Below, in pieces: positions 1 through 8,121 of a stretch of DNA of 42,881 nucleotides (position 1 is the stretch's first letter; each line of letters opens with the position of its first letter). Location of the stretch: contig CALZGZ010000100.1 of the NCBI GenBank assembly GCA_945787105.1, forward strand, positions 1 to 42,881. The letters run 5' to 3'. Position numbers and translations under genes: made by a program. The notes below the pieces were generated by a model. That model was not told the origin of the DNA and ran no database searches. It saw only the letters and a program-made list of their open reading frames with translations. This stretch comes from an uncultured Gammaproteobacteria bacterium. GTDB lineage: Bacteria > Pseudomonadota > Gammaproteobacteria > Arenicellales > JAANXG01.

Positions 1-63
1 GATAATCCCAGCCCCAATCCGGCCACTTGTCTACAGGCAAAGACTTGGGTGGCAAGAATATGA
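1..63 (+). CDS. pilV: C-terminal end of a minor pilin, probably PilV (partial)
   Basis: Frame 1 is open from the first base of the window to a TGA at 61-63 and encodes about 20 residues ending in WVARI. The stop overlaps the pilW start as ATGA, which is the usual translational coupling inside minor-pilin operons. In Pseudomonas-type clusters the gene just before pilW is pilV, a type IV pilus minor pilin or pseudopilin. The name rests mainly on that position, because too little sequence is visible to recognise the protein. The rest of the gene lies upstream of the window. Confidence 0.55.
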   Translation, partial: DNPSPNPATCLQAKTWVARI

Positions 64-1100
64 GCCGCTATGCGCAAAGCCACCGGCAGATGGGATTTAG
101 CATGGTCGAGCTACTCGTCGGCCTTACCATTTCGATGTTCCTGCTCGGTGGTGTGATATTTACGATGGTAAGCGGCTCGCAGAATTATTCGGTTTTGAAC
201 GACATGTCACGGTTGCAGGAAAACGGCAGAATAGCAATGGAGTTTCTGGTCCGCGAATTGCGTATGGCGGGGTACTTCGGTTGCTACGAAGGAAAGGCCG
301 CCAGTCGACTGAATGTCGCTAGCGGCGATCTATACGATCCTAGCGCGGACGTCGAAGGATTCGATAGCACTGGCAGCGCATGGCAGCCCTCCGGTAACAC
401 CGCTATCGTGAGTGACATCGCTAATGGCACCGACGCGATCACCGTGCGCTATGCGAACCCTTCACAGGTGGCTGCAGTGGAGGCGGCGATGGGCACACCA
501 AACGATAGCTTGAACGCTACTCAATCCGCGAATGACTATCTATTCCAACAGGGCAACATCGTGGTCGCAGCCAGCTGCGACTCGGTCGATGTGTTTCGGG
601 TCACCGCCGACCCCACTACCGGCAACGTGCTGCAACACAGCGATGCGTCGCAAGGTTCGGGACCAGCGAACGTGTCCGCCGCCCTGAATGGTGTATACGA
701 ACCCGGGGCCGAGATTCGTGGATATCGCGGTGTGCGCTACTTCATCAAGACGGGCGGGAATAACGTCCGTGCGTTGTTCCGCCGTACCGTTGACGTCAAC
801 GGAATTATCGATGAAGAAGAGTTGGTCGAAGGCGTGGAGAACATGCAGCTTCTGTATGGCGAAGACGACGATGGCGATAACGATGCCGATAGCTACAAGA
901 GTGCAGCAACGGTTGGCAATTGGGATCGCGTGGTCAGCGTGCGTGTGGCGTTGCTGCTGCGCACCGTGGATGAATACGGCACCAATAGCGATGCCGACAG
1001 CAAAACCTATCAGTTGCTGGACGTGACCGTGGATCCTGACGACCTGCGCGTACGTCGCCAGGTTTACACCGCCACCATCATGGTGAGGAACCGGGTATGA
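60..1100 (+). CDS. pilW: Type IV pilus minor pilin PilW
   Basis: PilW is an inner-membrane-anchored minor pilin that, with PilV, PilX, FimU and PilE, forms the priming and tip complex of type IVa pili. The protein starts with a 12-residue leader ending in Gly, then the prepilin peptidase context G|FSMVELLVGL with Glu at +5, followed by a hydrophobic helix. The family-typical segment LVRELRMAGYFGC follows at about residues 60-75. The C-terminal half has a beta-rich region ending in RVRRQVYTATIMVRNRV. The ORF track starts at TTG 27; I prefer ATG 60 because it gives the normal short leader and overlaps the upstream stop. Length is about 346 residues, normal for PilW. The pilX start overlaps its stop as ATGA. 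Confidence 0.93.
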   Translation: MSRYAQSHRQMGFSMVELLVGLTISMFLLGGVIFTMVSGSQNYSVLNDMSRLQENGRIAMEFLVRELRMAGYFGCYEGKAASRLNVASGDLYDPSADVEGFDSTGSAWQPSGNTAIVSDIANGTDAITVRYANPSQVAAVEAAMGTPNDSLNATQSANDYLFQQGNIVVAASCDSVDVFRVTADPTTGNVLQHSDASQGSGPANVSAALNGVYEPGAEIRGYRGVRYFIKTGGNNVRALFRRTVDVNGIIDEEELVEGVENMQLLYGEDDDGDNDADSYKSAATVGNWDRVVSVRVALLLRTVDEYGTNSDADSKTYQLLDVTVDPDDLRVRRQVYTATIMVRNRV

Positions 1101-1639
1101 GTAGTAAGAAAACACCCAATCCCGTGTCGCCTCCAAGCCGTCAGCACGGTGCAGCATTAGCGGTAACCATGGTGATGCTCGTCATGCTGGTGATGCTGGG
1201 TATCTCGGCGATACGCACCTCGTCGCTGCAGGAACGCATGGCGGGTGGCAGTGAACGGTTGGCGACCACCTTTCAGGGCGCGGAGACCGGTATCACCGTG
1301 GTGCTCGAGGACGTCGCCGGCAACAACGGCCTGCTGACCGTGGAGAGCACGAAGAGCAGTCCGGTGACACTCGACTACAAGATCATCGACGGCAAGGTGT
1401 GTGAAGTAACCGACTCCGCCTGCCTATCCGGCCTGACCGAGACCCCCGCCAATAAAACAACGCTGGACATCGCTGTGTGGTATGTGACCCGCAGTGAAAC
1501 TCCCCCTGCGGGCTACAGCCTGGATAACAATTCGCAATTGACGAATTACAACTTTTTGGCGCGTAGCATCGGCCGGCACGGGTCTTCGCGCGCCGAACAT
1601 TATCAAGGTATTGCCAAATTGGGGCCCAAGGGGTCGTAG
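1097..1639 (+). CDS. pilX: Type IV pilus assembly protein PilX
   Basis: PilX is a minor pilin needed for pilus assembly and is typically encoded between pilW and pilY1. The 180-residue protein has a short basic N-terminus, then HGAALAVTMVMLVMLVMLG, a hydrophobic helix, followed by the characteristic PilX_N stretch RTSSLQERMAGG at about residues 41-53 and FQGAETG. Like other PilX proteins it lacks the usual Glu at +5 after the leader Gly. The C-terminal part is variable. Translation is coupled to pilW through the ATGA overlap at 1097-1100. Confidence 0.92.
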   Translation: MSSKKTPNPVSPPSRQHGAALAVTMVMLVMLVMLGISAIRTSSLQERMAGGSERLATTFQGAETGITVVLEDVAGNNGLLTVESTKSSPVTLDYKIIDGKVCEVTDSACLSGLTETPANKTTLDIAVWYVTRSETPPAGYSLDNNSQLTNYNFLARSIGRHGSSRAEHYQGIAKLGPKGS

Positions 1640-1668
1640 GGCAATTCAATCTGAGGACACGCAACACG

Positions 1669-2016
1669 ATGACGACAAAACACTCAAAATACTTGATCAC
1701 CGGCCTCGCCATGTCCCTGCTGCTAAGCCTGAGCATTGCCGGCTACGCAGAACCCGTTGTGGTCCAACATGAGGAAAGCATCGAAGGGGCTAGTGTGCGG
1801 CTATACGTCAGCAACCGAGGCGTGGGTTCCGCGATCGTTTACCCGTGTGAACAATGTCCCTCGCTGCATTTGAAAGTTACCCCAAAAAGCCGGGCGTTTG
1901 TAAACAACGAGCCGGTTGCCATTTCGTCTTTGGGCAGCCTACACGACAAGTTTGTGATGGTTTTCTATCAAAAGAAAAGTTCGGTACTCAACCGAATTGC
2001 GGTGATCGAGGACTGA
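1669..2016 (+). CDS. Small secreted protein of unknown function in the minor-pilin operon
   Basis: I do not recognise this 115-residue protein. It has a clear Sec signal peptide (basic start MTTKHSKYL, hydrophobic core AMSLLLSLSIAGYA, likely cleavage after YAEP or just before it). The mature part is about 85 residues, mostly predicted beta by eye, and holds a CEQC pair at about residues 59-62 that could form a disulfide or bind a metal. It sits 29 bases after pilX and ahead of pilY1, with GAGGAC upstream of the ATG. Its position argues for a role in pilus biogenesis or in folding or handling of PilX or PilY1 in the periplasm. Some pil clusters carry a small protein called PilY2, but I see no firm match. 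Confidence 0.75.
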   Translation: MTTKHSKYLITGLAMSLLLSLSIAGYAEPVVVQHEESIEGASVRLYVSNRGVGSAIVYPCEQCPSLHLKVTPKSRAFVNNEPVAISSLGSLHDKFVMVFYQKKSSVLNRIAVIED

Positions 2017-2094
2017 TATGTTTTGTGAAAGGCCGTGTGGACTCCATCGGAATTATTTACGGGCGCGGCACCGGCAGAGAGATTGGGAGTTACC

Positions 2095-5000
2095 ATGAAC
2101 CAAGTAGACAGTCGAACACTTTTTAAGGTGAAACAAATCACGTTGGGGATCGTCCTGGGTGCTGTCGCAGCGGCACCGATCCTGGCGGATGACACCGAAA
2201 TATTCGTCGGCTTGGCTGGCAACCAGACGTCCGCCAAGCCGAATGTGCTGTTCATCCTCGATACCTCGGGCAGCATGAGCACGCAAGTCACCCTGACCGA
2301 GTCCTATGACCCGAACGTGACCTATGCCGGCTCGTGTGACGCATCCCGCATCTACTGGGACGACGAGGGCGACACGCCGGAATGCGATGACGATGAGTGG
2401 TTCTATACCAGCCAATCGCGTTGTGCGGCGGCGGTCTCAGCGCTGAATGCCACACCCGGCTATTACACCGACCGCGTCGCACTTTGGGACGAAGATGAGT
2501 GGGATGAACTCGACGACGATGAGCATAACCCGACGCATGTGGAATGCAAGGCCGACCAGGGAGTGCATGGGCAAACCGCGGCCAGCGGCGCGACGTATAT
2601 CGGCGAAGACAACGACGGGCCCTGGACCAGCAACGTGGGCGACGCGGAAAGCTGGAATGACATAGGCGACGTGTATACCTTGTACAGTGCAAATTACCTC
2701 AACTGGTATCACAACCATCAAGTGACCCAGTTGGGGACGCGCATGGACATCGTGAAAAACGTCACCAAGGACCTGATCGATTCGGTGAGCGGCATCAACC
2801 TGGCGCTGATGCGATTTGATACCAATGGCACGCTGCCGGGTGGTGGCAGCGGCACCCCGGGCGGTGCGGTGGTGTATCCGATGACCGATATCGACGCGAC
2901 CGGCACGCGCACCGCCGCCAAGGCGGTGGTCGACACGTTTACCGCTACGAGCTGGACCCCGCTGGCGCAGACCTATTACGAATCCCTGCTCTACTGGCGC
3001 GGTCAAGCCGCCCTCCACGGCGTGGATTCCTACAACACTATCCAAAGCCATGCGGATACGTTGACCACAAATGGCCAGGACTATGTCAGTCCCATTGAGT
3101 TGTCCTGCGTCAAGAACTACACGGTGTTGTTGACCGACGGTTTGCCTACCCATGATCGCGATGACGACACCGCAATCAACTCGTTACTGGCGACCTCTTC
3201 GGTGATGACCGACAAAACCTGCGGTCACGGCAACAATACGAACCCGGTCGACAGCTGCTTGGATGAGCTCGCCGAATTCATGTACACCACCGACAACGCG
3301 ACCGCGTCGCTGGGCAACGATATCCAGGGCGAGCAGAAGGTCACCACCCATACCATCGGCTTCGCCGTCGACGACACGCTGCTGGATGCGGCCGCCGCGA
3401 AGGGCGGTGGCAACTCTTACTTCGTCACCGACACGACCGAACTGTCCGCGGTGTTGACCGAGATTATTACCGAAATTCTGGCGGTCAACAGCACGTTTAC
3501 CTCGGCCGCGGTGTCGGTCAATGCGTTCAACCGATTGACCCACAACAACGAACTGTATTTTACCGTGTTCAAGCCGGGCGCTCGTGCGCACTGGGACGGA
3601 AACGTCAAACGTTTTGCTCTCGGCTTAAAGACCGACGCCAATGGCAACCCCATCGATGCGGACGGTAACGGTGAGCCCGATCTCGACATTGTGGACGCCA
3701 ATGGTAATTCGGCCGTGGATGACAGTACCGGCTTGTTCAAAGACACGTCTGAAAGCGTGTATACGCCTGCGTTCGATGCGCCCGACGGCCAGGAGGTAGA
3801 GCTTGGCGGCATAGCCAGCCGTCTGTATGACCTTGTCCTCGGGCAGCACGTGGCCAACACCCGTAACGTCTATACCTACACGGGGACGGTGGCCGACTTG
3901 TCCAACGCGGTCAATCAAATGCATGAGGACAACGCAAATACCACCGCCAATCCGACCGGTGCATTGACCAAGACGATGTTCAATGCCGCTGCTATGAGCG
4001 ACGCGGACTTCCAGGATCTGATCCGCTGGAGCCGCGGCGTCGATCTCAAGGACGCAGATGAGGATGCGGATGTCACGGACGGTCGTCCGCGCATGGGCGG
4101 TATCCTGCACTCGAAACCGGTTATCGTGACCTACGGTGCCAATCCCAGCACCGGCGTTCAGGACAATACGCTGTTCGTGGTGACGAACGACGGCTACCTG
4201 CATGCGGTAACGACCAACGACCCAACCGGTAATGCCGATGCGCTGGAGTCGTTCGCATATGTGCCGGCAAACCATTTGAATGATTTGCGGACGATCTTTG
4301 ACAATAGTTCGTCACCCACACTCCACTACAATATCGATGGTGCGCTGGAAACTTGGATCAACGACGCCAATGGTGATGACAATATTGTCAACACCGATGG
4401 CAGTATCGACACTGGAGACCATGTGTACATCTATTTCTCGGAACGCCGCGGCGGCCGTGCTGTGCACGCGGTGGATGTGACCGACCGCGCCCATCCCGAG
4501 TTCTTGTGGCTGATCGACGGTGACGACGCGACTGGCACCGACCCATTTACCCGTCTTGGTCAATCTTGGTCCAAGCCGAAGCATCGCAAGATGCTGGTCG
4601 GTACCCAAATCAAAGACGTGGTGATCTTCGCCGGGGGTTACGACACCGGTCACGACTCAGCGGACACGTCGCGCTCCAACTCGATAACGCTGGGAAATGC
4701 GGTGTACATCGTCGATGCCGAAAACGGCAACCTGCTGTGGTGGGCGGGCCGACAGGAGACCGGTGGACCGGTGCCCAATCTGGATCTCAGTGATATGTAT
4801 CACAGCATCGCGGCGGACGTCACCGCTATCGACCACAACGGCGATACCCTGATCGATATGCTGTTCGTGGCCGATCTTGGCGGGCAAATCTGGCGTTTCG
4901 ACATCGATAATTCAACCACCGGGACGCTGGCCGACCGCGTGACAGGCGGCGTCATTGCCGATGTGCAAAAAAGCAACCAAGGCAGCGCCGCGCCGGGGGC

Positions 5001-5706
5001 TGCTGATAATCGCCGCTTCTACGATCCCATCGATGTCTCTGTGGCAGAGCCGGTGGATGATCAACCGTATTTGGCGCTGGCGGTTGGGTCGGGTTTCCGC
5101 GCCCACCCACTCAACACCACGGTCACGGAGCGATACTACTTGATCAAGGATACCAGTGTTGACGGCCCACCCACCGATGCGGATGGCGATATCACATACA
5201 CGAAGTTGTATGAAGACGACCTGTTGGATGTGACCGACGTGGTGACTCAGTCCCACTTCGACGGCTTGTCATCGAACCAGGAAGGCCATCTCGCCAAGGG
5301 TTGGTATGTCACCCTGGAGGGAGACGGCGAGAAAGCAGTGAGCGGCTCACTCACGCTCAATGGTGTGCTCATATTCACCACCTATACACCGGCCGAGGCG
5401 GGCCAGACCACCGAGGGTCAGGTATGTTCCCCGGCGCTCGGCACCGGAAAATTCTACGAGGTCAGGGTGCAGGACGGCCGTCCGGCAATCGACTTGGACG
5501 GTATCGGTGGTTTGAACGCCCTGACCAAGACCGACCGCTCGCGCACCTTGGGTCGGTCGGGGATACCCCCGCAACCGGTGACCGTGTTCCCGGATCTCAC
5601 CGGCGTGACAACCGGCACCATTGTAATCGGTAACGAATTCGTACCTCCGGACGTGAAAAATCCGTTTGTCCGTACCTTCTGGTATCAGCACAACGCGGTG
5701 GAATAG
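2095..5706 (+). CDS. pilY1: Type IV pilus tip adhesin / biogenesis factor PilY1
   Basis: PilY1 (PilC in Neisseria) is exported, sits at the pilus tip with the minor pilins, and takes part in adhesion, retraction control and surface sensing. Start chosen at ATG 2095, with GGGAG just upstream, because it opens directly into a signal peptide (VKQITLGIVLGAVAAAPILA). The upstream GTG 2035 adds 20 unlikely residues. A von Willebrand A-like region follows with the MIDAS-type motif LDTSGSMS at about residue 58 and SWTPLAQTYYESLLYW further on. The C-terminal half is the PilC-type beta-propeller, with PRMGGILHSKPV and a calcium-loop-like DHNGDTLIDMLFVADLGG. About 1203 residues, normal for the family. 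Asp-rich inserts such as DADGNGEPDLD may bind calcium. Confidence 0.95.
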   Translation: MNQVDSRTLFKVKQITLGIVLGAVAAAPILADDTEIFVGLAGNQTSAKPNVLFILDTSGSMSTQVTLTESYDPNVTYAGSCDASRIYWDDEGDTPECDDDEWFYTSQSRCAAAVSALNATPGYYTDRVALWDEDEWDELDDDEHNPTHVECKADQGVHGQTAASGATYIGEDNDGPWTSNVGDAESWNDIGDVYTLYSANYLNWYHNHQVTQLGTRMDIVKNVTKDLIDSVSGINLALMRFDTNGTLPGGGSGTPGGAVVYPMTDIDATGTRTAAKAVVDTFTATSWTPLAQTYYESLLYWRGQAALHGVDSYNTIQSHADTLTTNGQDYVSPIELSCVKNYTVLLTDGLPTHDRDDDTAINSLLATSSVMTDKTCGHGNNTNPVDSCLDELAEFMYTTDNATASLGNDIQGEQKVTTHTIGFAVDDTLLDAAAAKGGGNSYFVTDTTELSAVLTEIITEILAVNSTFTSAAVSVNAFNRLTHNNELYFTVFKPGARAHWDGNVKRFALGLKTDANGNPIDADGNGEPDLDIVDANGNSAVDDSTGLFKDTSESVYTPAFDAPDGQEVELGGIASRLYDLVLGQHVANTRNVYTYTGTVADLSNAVNQMHEDNANTTANPTGALTKTMFNAAAMSDADFQDLIRWSRGVDLKDADEDADVTDGRPRMGGILHSKPVIVTYGANPSTGVQDNTLFVVTNDGYLHAVTTNDPTGNADALESFAYVPANHLNDLRTIFDNSSSPTLHYNIDGALETWINDANGDDNIVNTDGSIDTGDHVYIYFSERRGGRAVHAVDVTDRAHPEFLWLIDGDDATGTDPFTRLGQSWSKPKHRKMLVGTQIKDVVIFAGGYDTGHDSADTSRSNSITLGNAVYIVDAENGNLLWWAGRQETGGPVPNLDLSDMYHSIAADVTAIDHNGDTLIDMLFVADLGGQIWRFDIDNSTTGTLADRVTGGVIADVQKSNQGSAAPGAADNRRFYDPIDVSVAEPVDDQPYLALAVGSGFRAHPLNTTVTERYYLIKDTSVDGPPTDADGDITYTKLYEDDLLDVTDVVTQSHFDGLSSNQEGHLAKGWYVTLEGDGEKAVSGSLTLNGVLIFTTYTPAEAGQTTEGQVCSPALGTGKFYEVRVQDGRPAIDLDGIGGLNALTKTDRSRTLGRSGIPPQPVTVFPDLTGVTTGTIVIGNEFVPPDVKNPFVRTFWYQHNAVE

Positions 5707-5721
5707 GTGACAGCATACGGC

Positions 5722-6183
5722 ATGATTAGGTTGCAACCGCAAACGGCGAATGTGCCGCGTCACGCGTCAGGTGTGACGTTGATTGAGATGATGATCGTGG
5801 TGGTCATATTGTCAATCTTCGCGGTGTTCGCGATCCCGGAATACAGCAAGTTTACCCAACGTGCGCGCCGGTCGGACGCCATGGAGGCATTGTTGAATTT
5901 GAGCGGCAAGCAGGAACAGTTTTATTCAGCTTCGCTTTCGTATACGACCGACTTTGGAGACCTCGGCTGGAATAGTGGCGTTGCGGAAAGCCCTGAAGGT
6001 TATTACACGCTAACCATACCCACCGGCAATAACACGAACTTTGTCGTTAGTGCCACACCGAAGGCCGGTGCGGCGCAGCGGAAAGACGCTGATTGCTGGA
6101 CCTTCACCCTTGATGCGTCCGGCGAAAAGGGAGCAAAAAATAAACAAGGCACGGATAATGCGAATTGTTGGAAAAACCGCTAG
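5722..6183 (+). CDS. pilE: PilE-like type IV pilin
   Basis: PilE is the minor pilin usually encoded last in this operon and links the tip complex to the shaft. The protein has a leader ending in ASG, then VTLIEMMIVVVILSIFAVFA: cleavage after Gly, Val at +1 in place of the more common Phe, and Glu at +5. RRSDAMEALLNLSGKQEQFY is typical of PilE pilins. Two cysteines near the C-terminus (ADCWTF and NANCWKNR) would close the disulfide loop of type IVa pilins. I chose ATG 5722, with AGGTGA 11 bases upstream; GTG 5707, directly after the pilY1 stop, is the alternative. About 153 residues, compact for the family. Confidence 0.88.
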   Translation: MIRLQPQTANVPRHASGVTLIEMMIVVVILSIFAVFAIPEYSKFTQRARRSDAMEALLNLSGKQEQFYSASLSYTTDFGDLGWNSGVAESPEGYYTLTIPTGNNTNFVVSATPKAGAAQRKDADCWTFTLDASGEKGAKNKQGTDNANCWKNR

Positions 6184-6268
6184 CGCGCAAAGAACATCAA
6201 GGAACCATCGTTGCCGTGTTCCTGCTTGAGAAAAGTAACGTAGCGTTGAACTCGCCGGCGCAATCCAC

Positions 6269-6460
6269 CACGGTGAGATTCTTCGCTACGCTTGTATGAT
6301 GCTGGGCGCCTGAAATCTCTGAACCACCAACACAGTGAGATTCCTCACTGCGTTCGGAATGACAAAGTAATGTGGTCATCCCGAGGCACTGTTCTTGTTT
6401 GTCATCCCGAGGCGCTGTTCTTGTTTGTCATCCCGAGGCGCGTAGCGCAGAGGGATCTTA
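6269..6460. repeat. Dispersed repeat cluster (CHSERSEE-type) with 26-bp tandem copies
   Basis: The 436-base gap between pilE and pyrC holds no convincing gene. Two related arms read one way: GTGAGATTCTTCGCTACGC near 6273 and GTGAGATTCCTCACTGCG near 6334. Three arms read the opposite way, each starting GTCATCCCGAGGC, at 6375, 6401 and 6427; their spacing is exactly 26 bases. The first two are cut short and followed by TGTTCTTGTTT, the third is full length (GCGTAGCGCAGAGGGATC). The reverse strand translates as CHSERSEES, the hallmark of a repeat family scattered in many bacterial genomes. The outer arms form an imperfect inverted repeat. Confidence 0.8.
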
Positions 6461-6619
6461 CCGTGTCTAAACACAGCTACCGACATCCAACACGGTGAGA
6501 ACTCCCATTACGTTACCAAACTGCGGTTTCCCCACCAGCGCCACGTCCAGGCGCGCGATCCCTGTGCCGTTATCGGAGATCCTTATTGCGATATACCGGT
6601 CATCCCGGCATTCGGCTCG

Positions 6620-7957
6620 TCAGTCGCGGTCGAACTCCAATCGTTTGCCGCGCAAGGCATGCAATAATACTCCATCGCGATAAACCATTTCGCCGTTGAC
6701 GAAAGTTGCCCATACCTTGGCATGAAAGGTGTGTCCGTTGAACGGAGACCAACCGCATTTATAAAGAATGTTCTCCTCGTTTACGGTGTAGCCGCCATTT
6801 AAATCAATGAGAACCAGATCCGCCCAATACCCTTCGCGAATGTATCCCCGCTCCTTGACGCCGAACACCTGCGCGGGAGCATGACATGCTTTTTGCACGA
6901 TGGTTTCCAGGCTGAGACGGTTCCAGTGATACAGCTCCAAAAGTATTAACAGGGCATGTTGTACCAGGGGTAGGCCGGATGGGGCTTTGAAATAGGTGCG
7001 GTTTTTTTCGTCCCAGGTGTGTGGCGCATGGTCGGTGGCGATGACGTCGATGCGACCTTCGTTTACCGCAGCGACAAGGGCATCGCGGTCCCGCGACGTT
7101 TTGATTGCCGGGTTACACTTTATCAGTGTGCCCTTGTCGCGATAGTCGTTTTGATCATAAAACAGATAATGCACACATACCTCCGCGGTAATGCGTTTAT
7201 CAGTCGTCGCAGCCGGACTAAACAGCTTCATTTCCTGTGCGGTGGATAGGTGCAAGATATGGAGCCGGGTTTGGTGTTGCTGGGCAAGCTCGACCGCTAG
7301 CGATGATGATTTGAAGCATGCTTGCTCGGAACGAATGTGTGGATGAAATGCAATCGGTACATTCGCACCATATTTGGCGCGAAACGTTTTCTCATTGGCA
7401 AGGATGGTCGGTGTATCTTCACAATGGGTGACCACCGGCACCGGGGAGTCGGCAAAGATTTTTTCCAAAGTATCGGGATTGTTAACCAGCAAGTTGCCGG
7501 TTGATGAGCCCATGAACACCTTGACACCACAGGCCTCATGGACGTTCAGAGCGCGTATCTGATCAATATTGTCATTGCTGGCGCCCAAATAAAAAGAATA
7601 ATTGGCCCGGGAGGTTCGCGCCGCCAGCGCATATTTATCGGCGAGTAAAGTGCGGGTCGTAGTGGGTGGCATTACGTTGGGCATGTCCATATAACTGGTG
7701 ACGCCGCCGGCTATAGCAGCGGCGGACTCACTGGCGATATCTGCCTTATGGGTCAGGCCGGGCTCGCGAAAATGTACCTGGTCGTCAATCATGCCGGGGA
7801 TCAAATACAATCCAGTGGCATCGAGGATTTCAGTGCTGCCGTCGGGCACGACTTCACTATCCACGCGCGTGATGCGGCCATCTTCGATCAGCACATCAGC
7901 ATCAAAGATGCGACCTTCATTGACGGCTCGGACATTTGTAATCAATTTTTTCGACAT
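6620..7957 (-). CDS. pyrC: Dihydroorotase
   Basis: Dihydroorotase closes carbamoyl-aspartate to dihydroorotate in pyrimidine synthesis in the cytoplasm. The 445-residue protein is an amidohydrolase of the class I type: DDQVHFREPGLTHK near residue 60, GVKVFMGSSTGN near 145 (Lys is the expected carbamylated ligand), THCED, LHILHLSTAQEM, and VIATDHAPHTWDEKN near 310. In the first motif the usual HxH is QxH (DQVHF). This variant, together with the C-terminal signature ILYKCGWSPFNG and GKRLEFDR, is the form I know best from Bacteroidota. It stands alone, divergent from thrS, and is not in an operon with other pyr genes. Start ATG 7957; no strong ribosome binding site is visible. Confidence 0.92.
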   Translation of the reverse strand: MSKKLITNVRAVNEGRIFDADVLIEDGRITRVDSEVVPDGSTEILDATGLYLIPGMIDDQVHFREPGLTHKADIASESAAAIAGGVTSYMDMPNVMPPTTTRTLLADKYALAARTSRANYSFYLGASNDNIDQIRALNVHEACGVKVFMGSSTGNLLVNNPDTLEKIFADSPVPVVTHCEDTPTILANEKTFRAKYGANVPIAFHPHIRSEQACFKSSSLAVELAQQHQTRLHILHLSTAQEMKLFSPAATTDKRITAEVCVHYLFYDQNDYRDKGTLIKCNPAIKTSRDRDALVAAVNEGRIDVIATDHAPHTWDEKNRTYFKAPSGLPLVQHALLILLELYHWNRLSLETIVQKACHAPAQVFGVKERGYIREGYWADLVLIDLNGGYTVNEENILYKCGWSPFNGHTFHAKVWATFVNGEMVYRDGVLLHALRGKRLEFDRD

Positions 7958-7998
7958 GTTGGCGCTTTCGAATACAATTAACCGTAAATATTAAGTCT

Positions 7999-8027
7999 TT
8001 GACTCAGCAATTATTATGATGCATAAA
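7999..8027 (+). promoter_or_regulatory. Possible sigma70 promoter for thrS
   Basis: TTGACT at 7999-8004 and CATAAA at 8022-8027 are separated by 17 bases in an AT-rich stretch between the divergent pyrC and thrS genes. The match is good at -35 and moderate at -10. It would give a leader of roughly 85 to 90 bases before thrS. Confidence 0.35.
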
Positions 8028-8060
8028 TCCCTTATAACATAAGTTGTTCAATTGAGATGA

Positions 8061-8089
8061 GCCCCCTTGGCTATGCTAATTCCGGGGGC
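8061..8089 (+). promoter_or_regulatory. GC-rich hairpin in the thrS leader
   Basis: GCCCCC (8061-8066) and GGGGGC (8084-8089) are perfect inverted repeats around a 17-base loop, about 33 bases ahead of the thrS start. There is no T-run after it, so it is not a terminator. thrS of E. coli is controlled by a leader operator bound by ThrRS, so a structured leader here may serve a similar purpose, but no homology to that operator is visible. Confidence 0.3.
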
Positions 8090-8121
8090 GCCGTCTCGTG
8101 TAGCGATTCAGGAAGATATCC

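Noticed and set aside
540-1157. Minus-strand ORF of 205 codons opposite pilW
   Set aside because: Mirror of the pilW frame, with no domain, signal or ribosome binding site; pilW itself is clear.
2437-4275. Several long minus-strand ORFs opposite pilY1
   Set aside because: High-GC shadow frames of a well-supported gene; their compositions (runs of His, Arg, Val) are those of antisense reading.
6375-6460. 26-bp spaced repeats as a CRISPR array
   Set aside because: The units are contiguous tandem copies with no unique spacers, and no cas genes are near.
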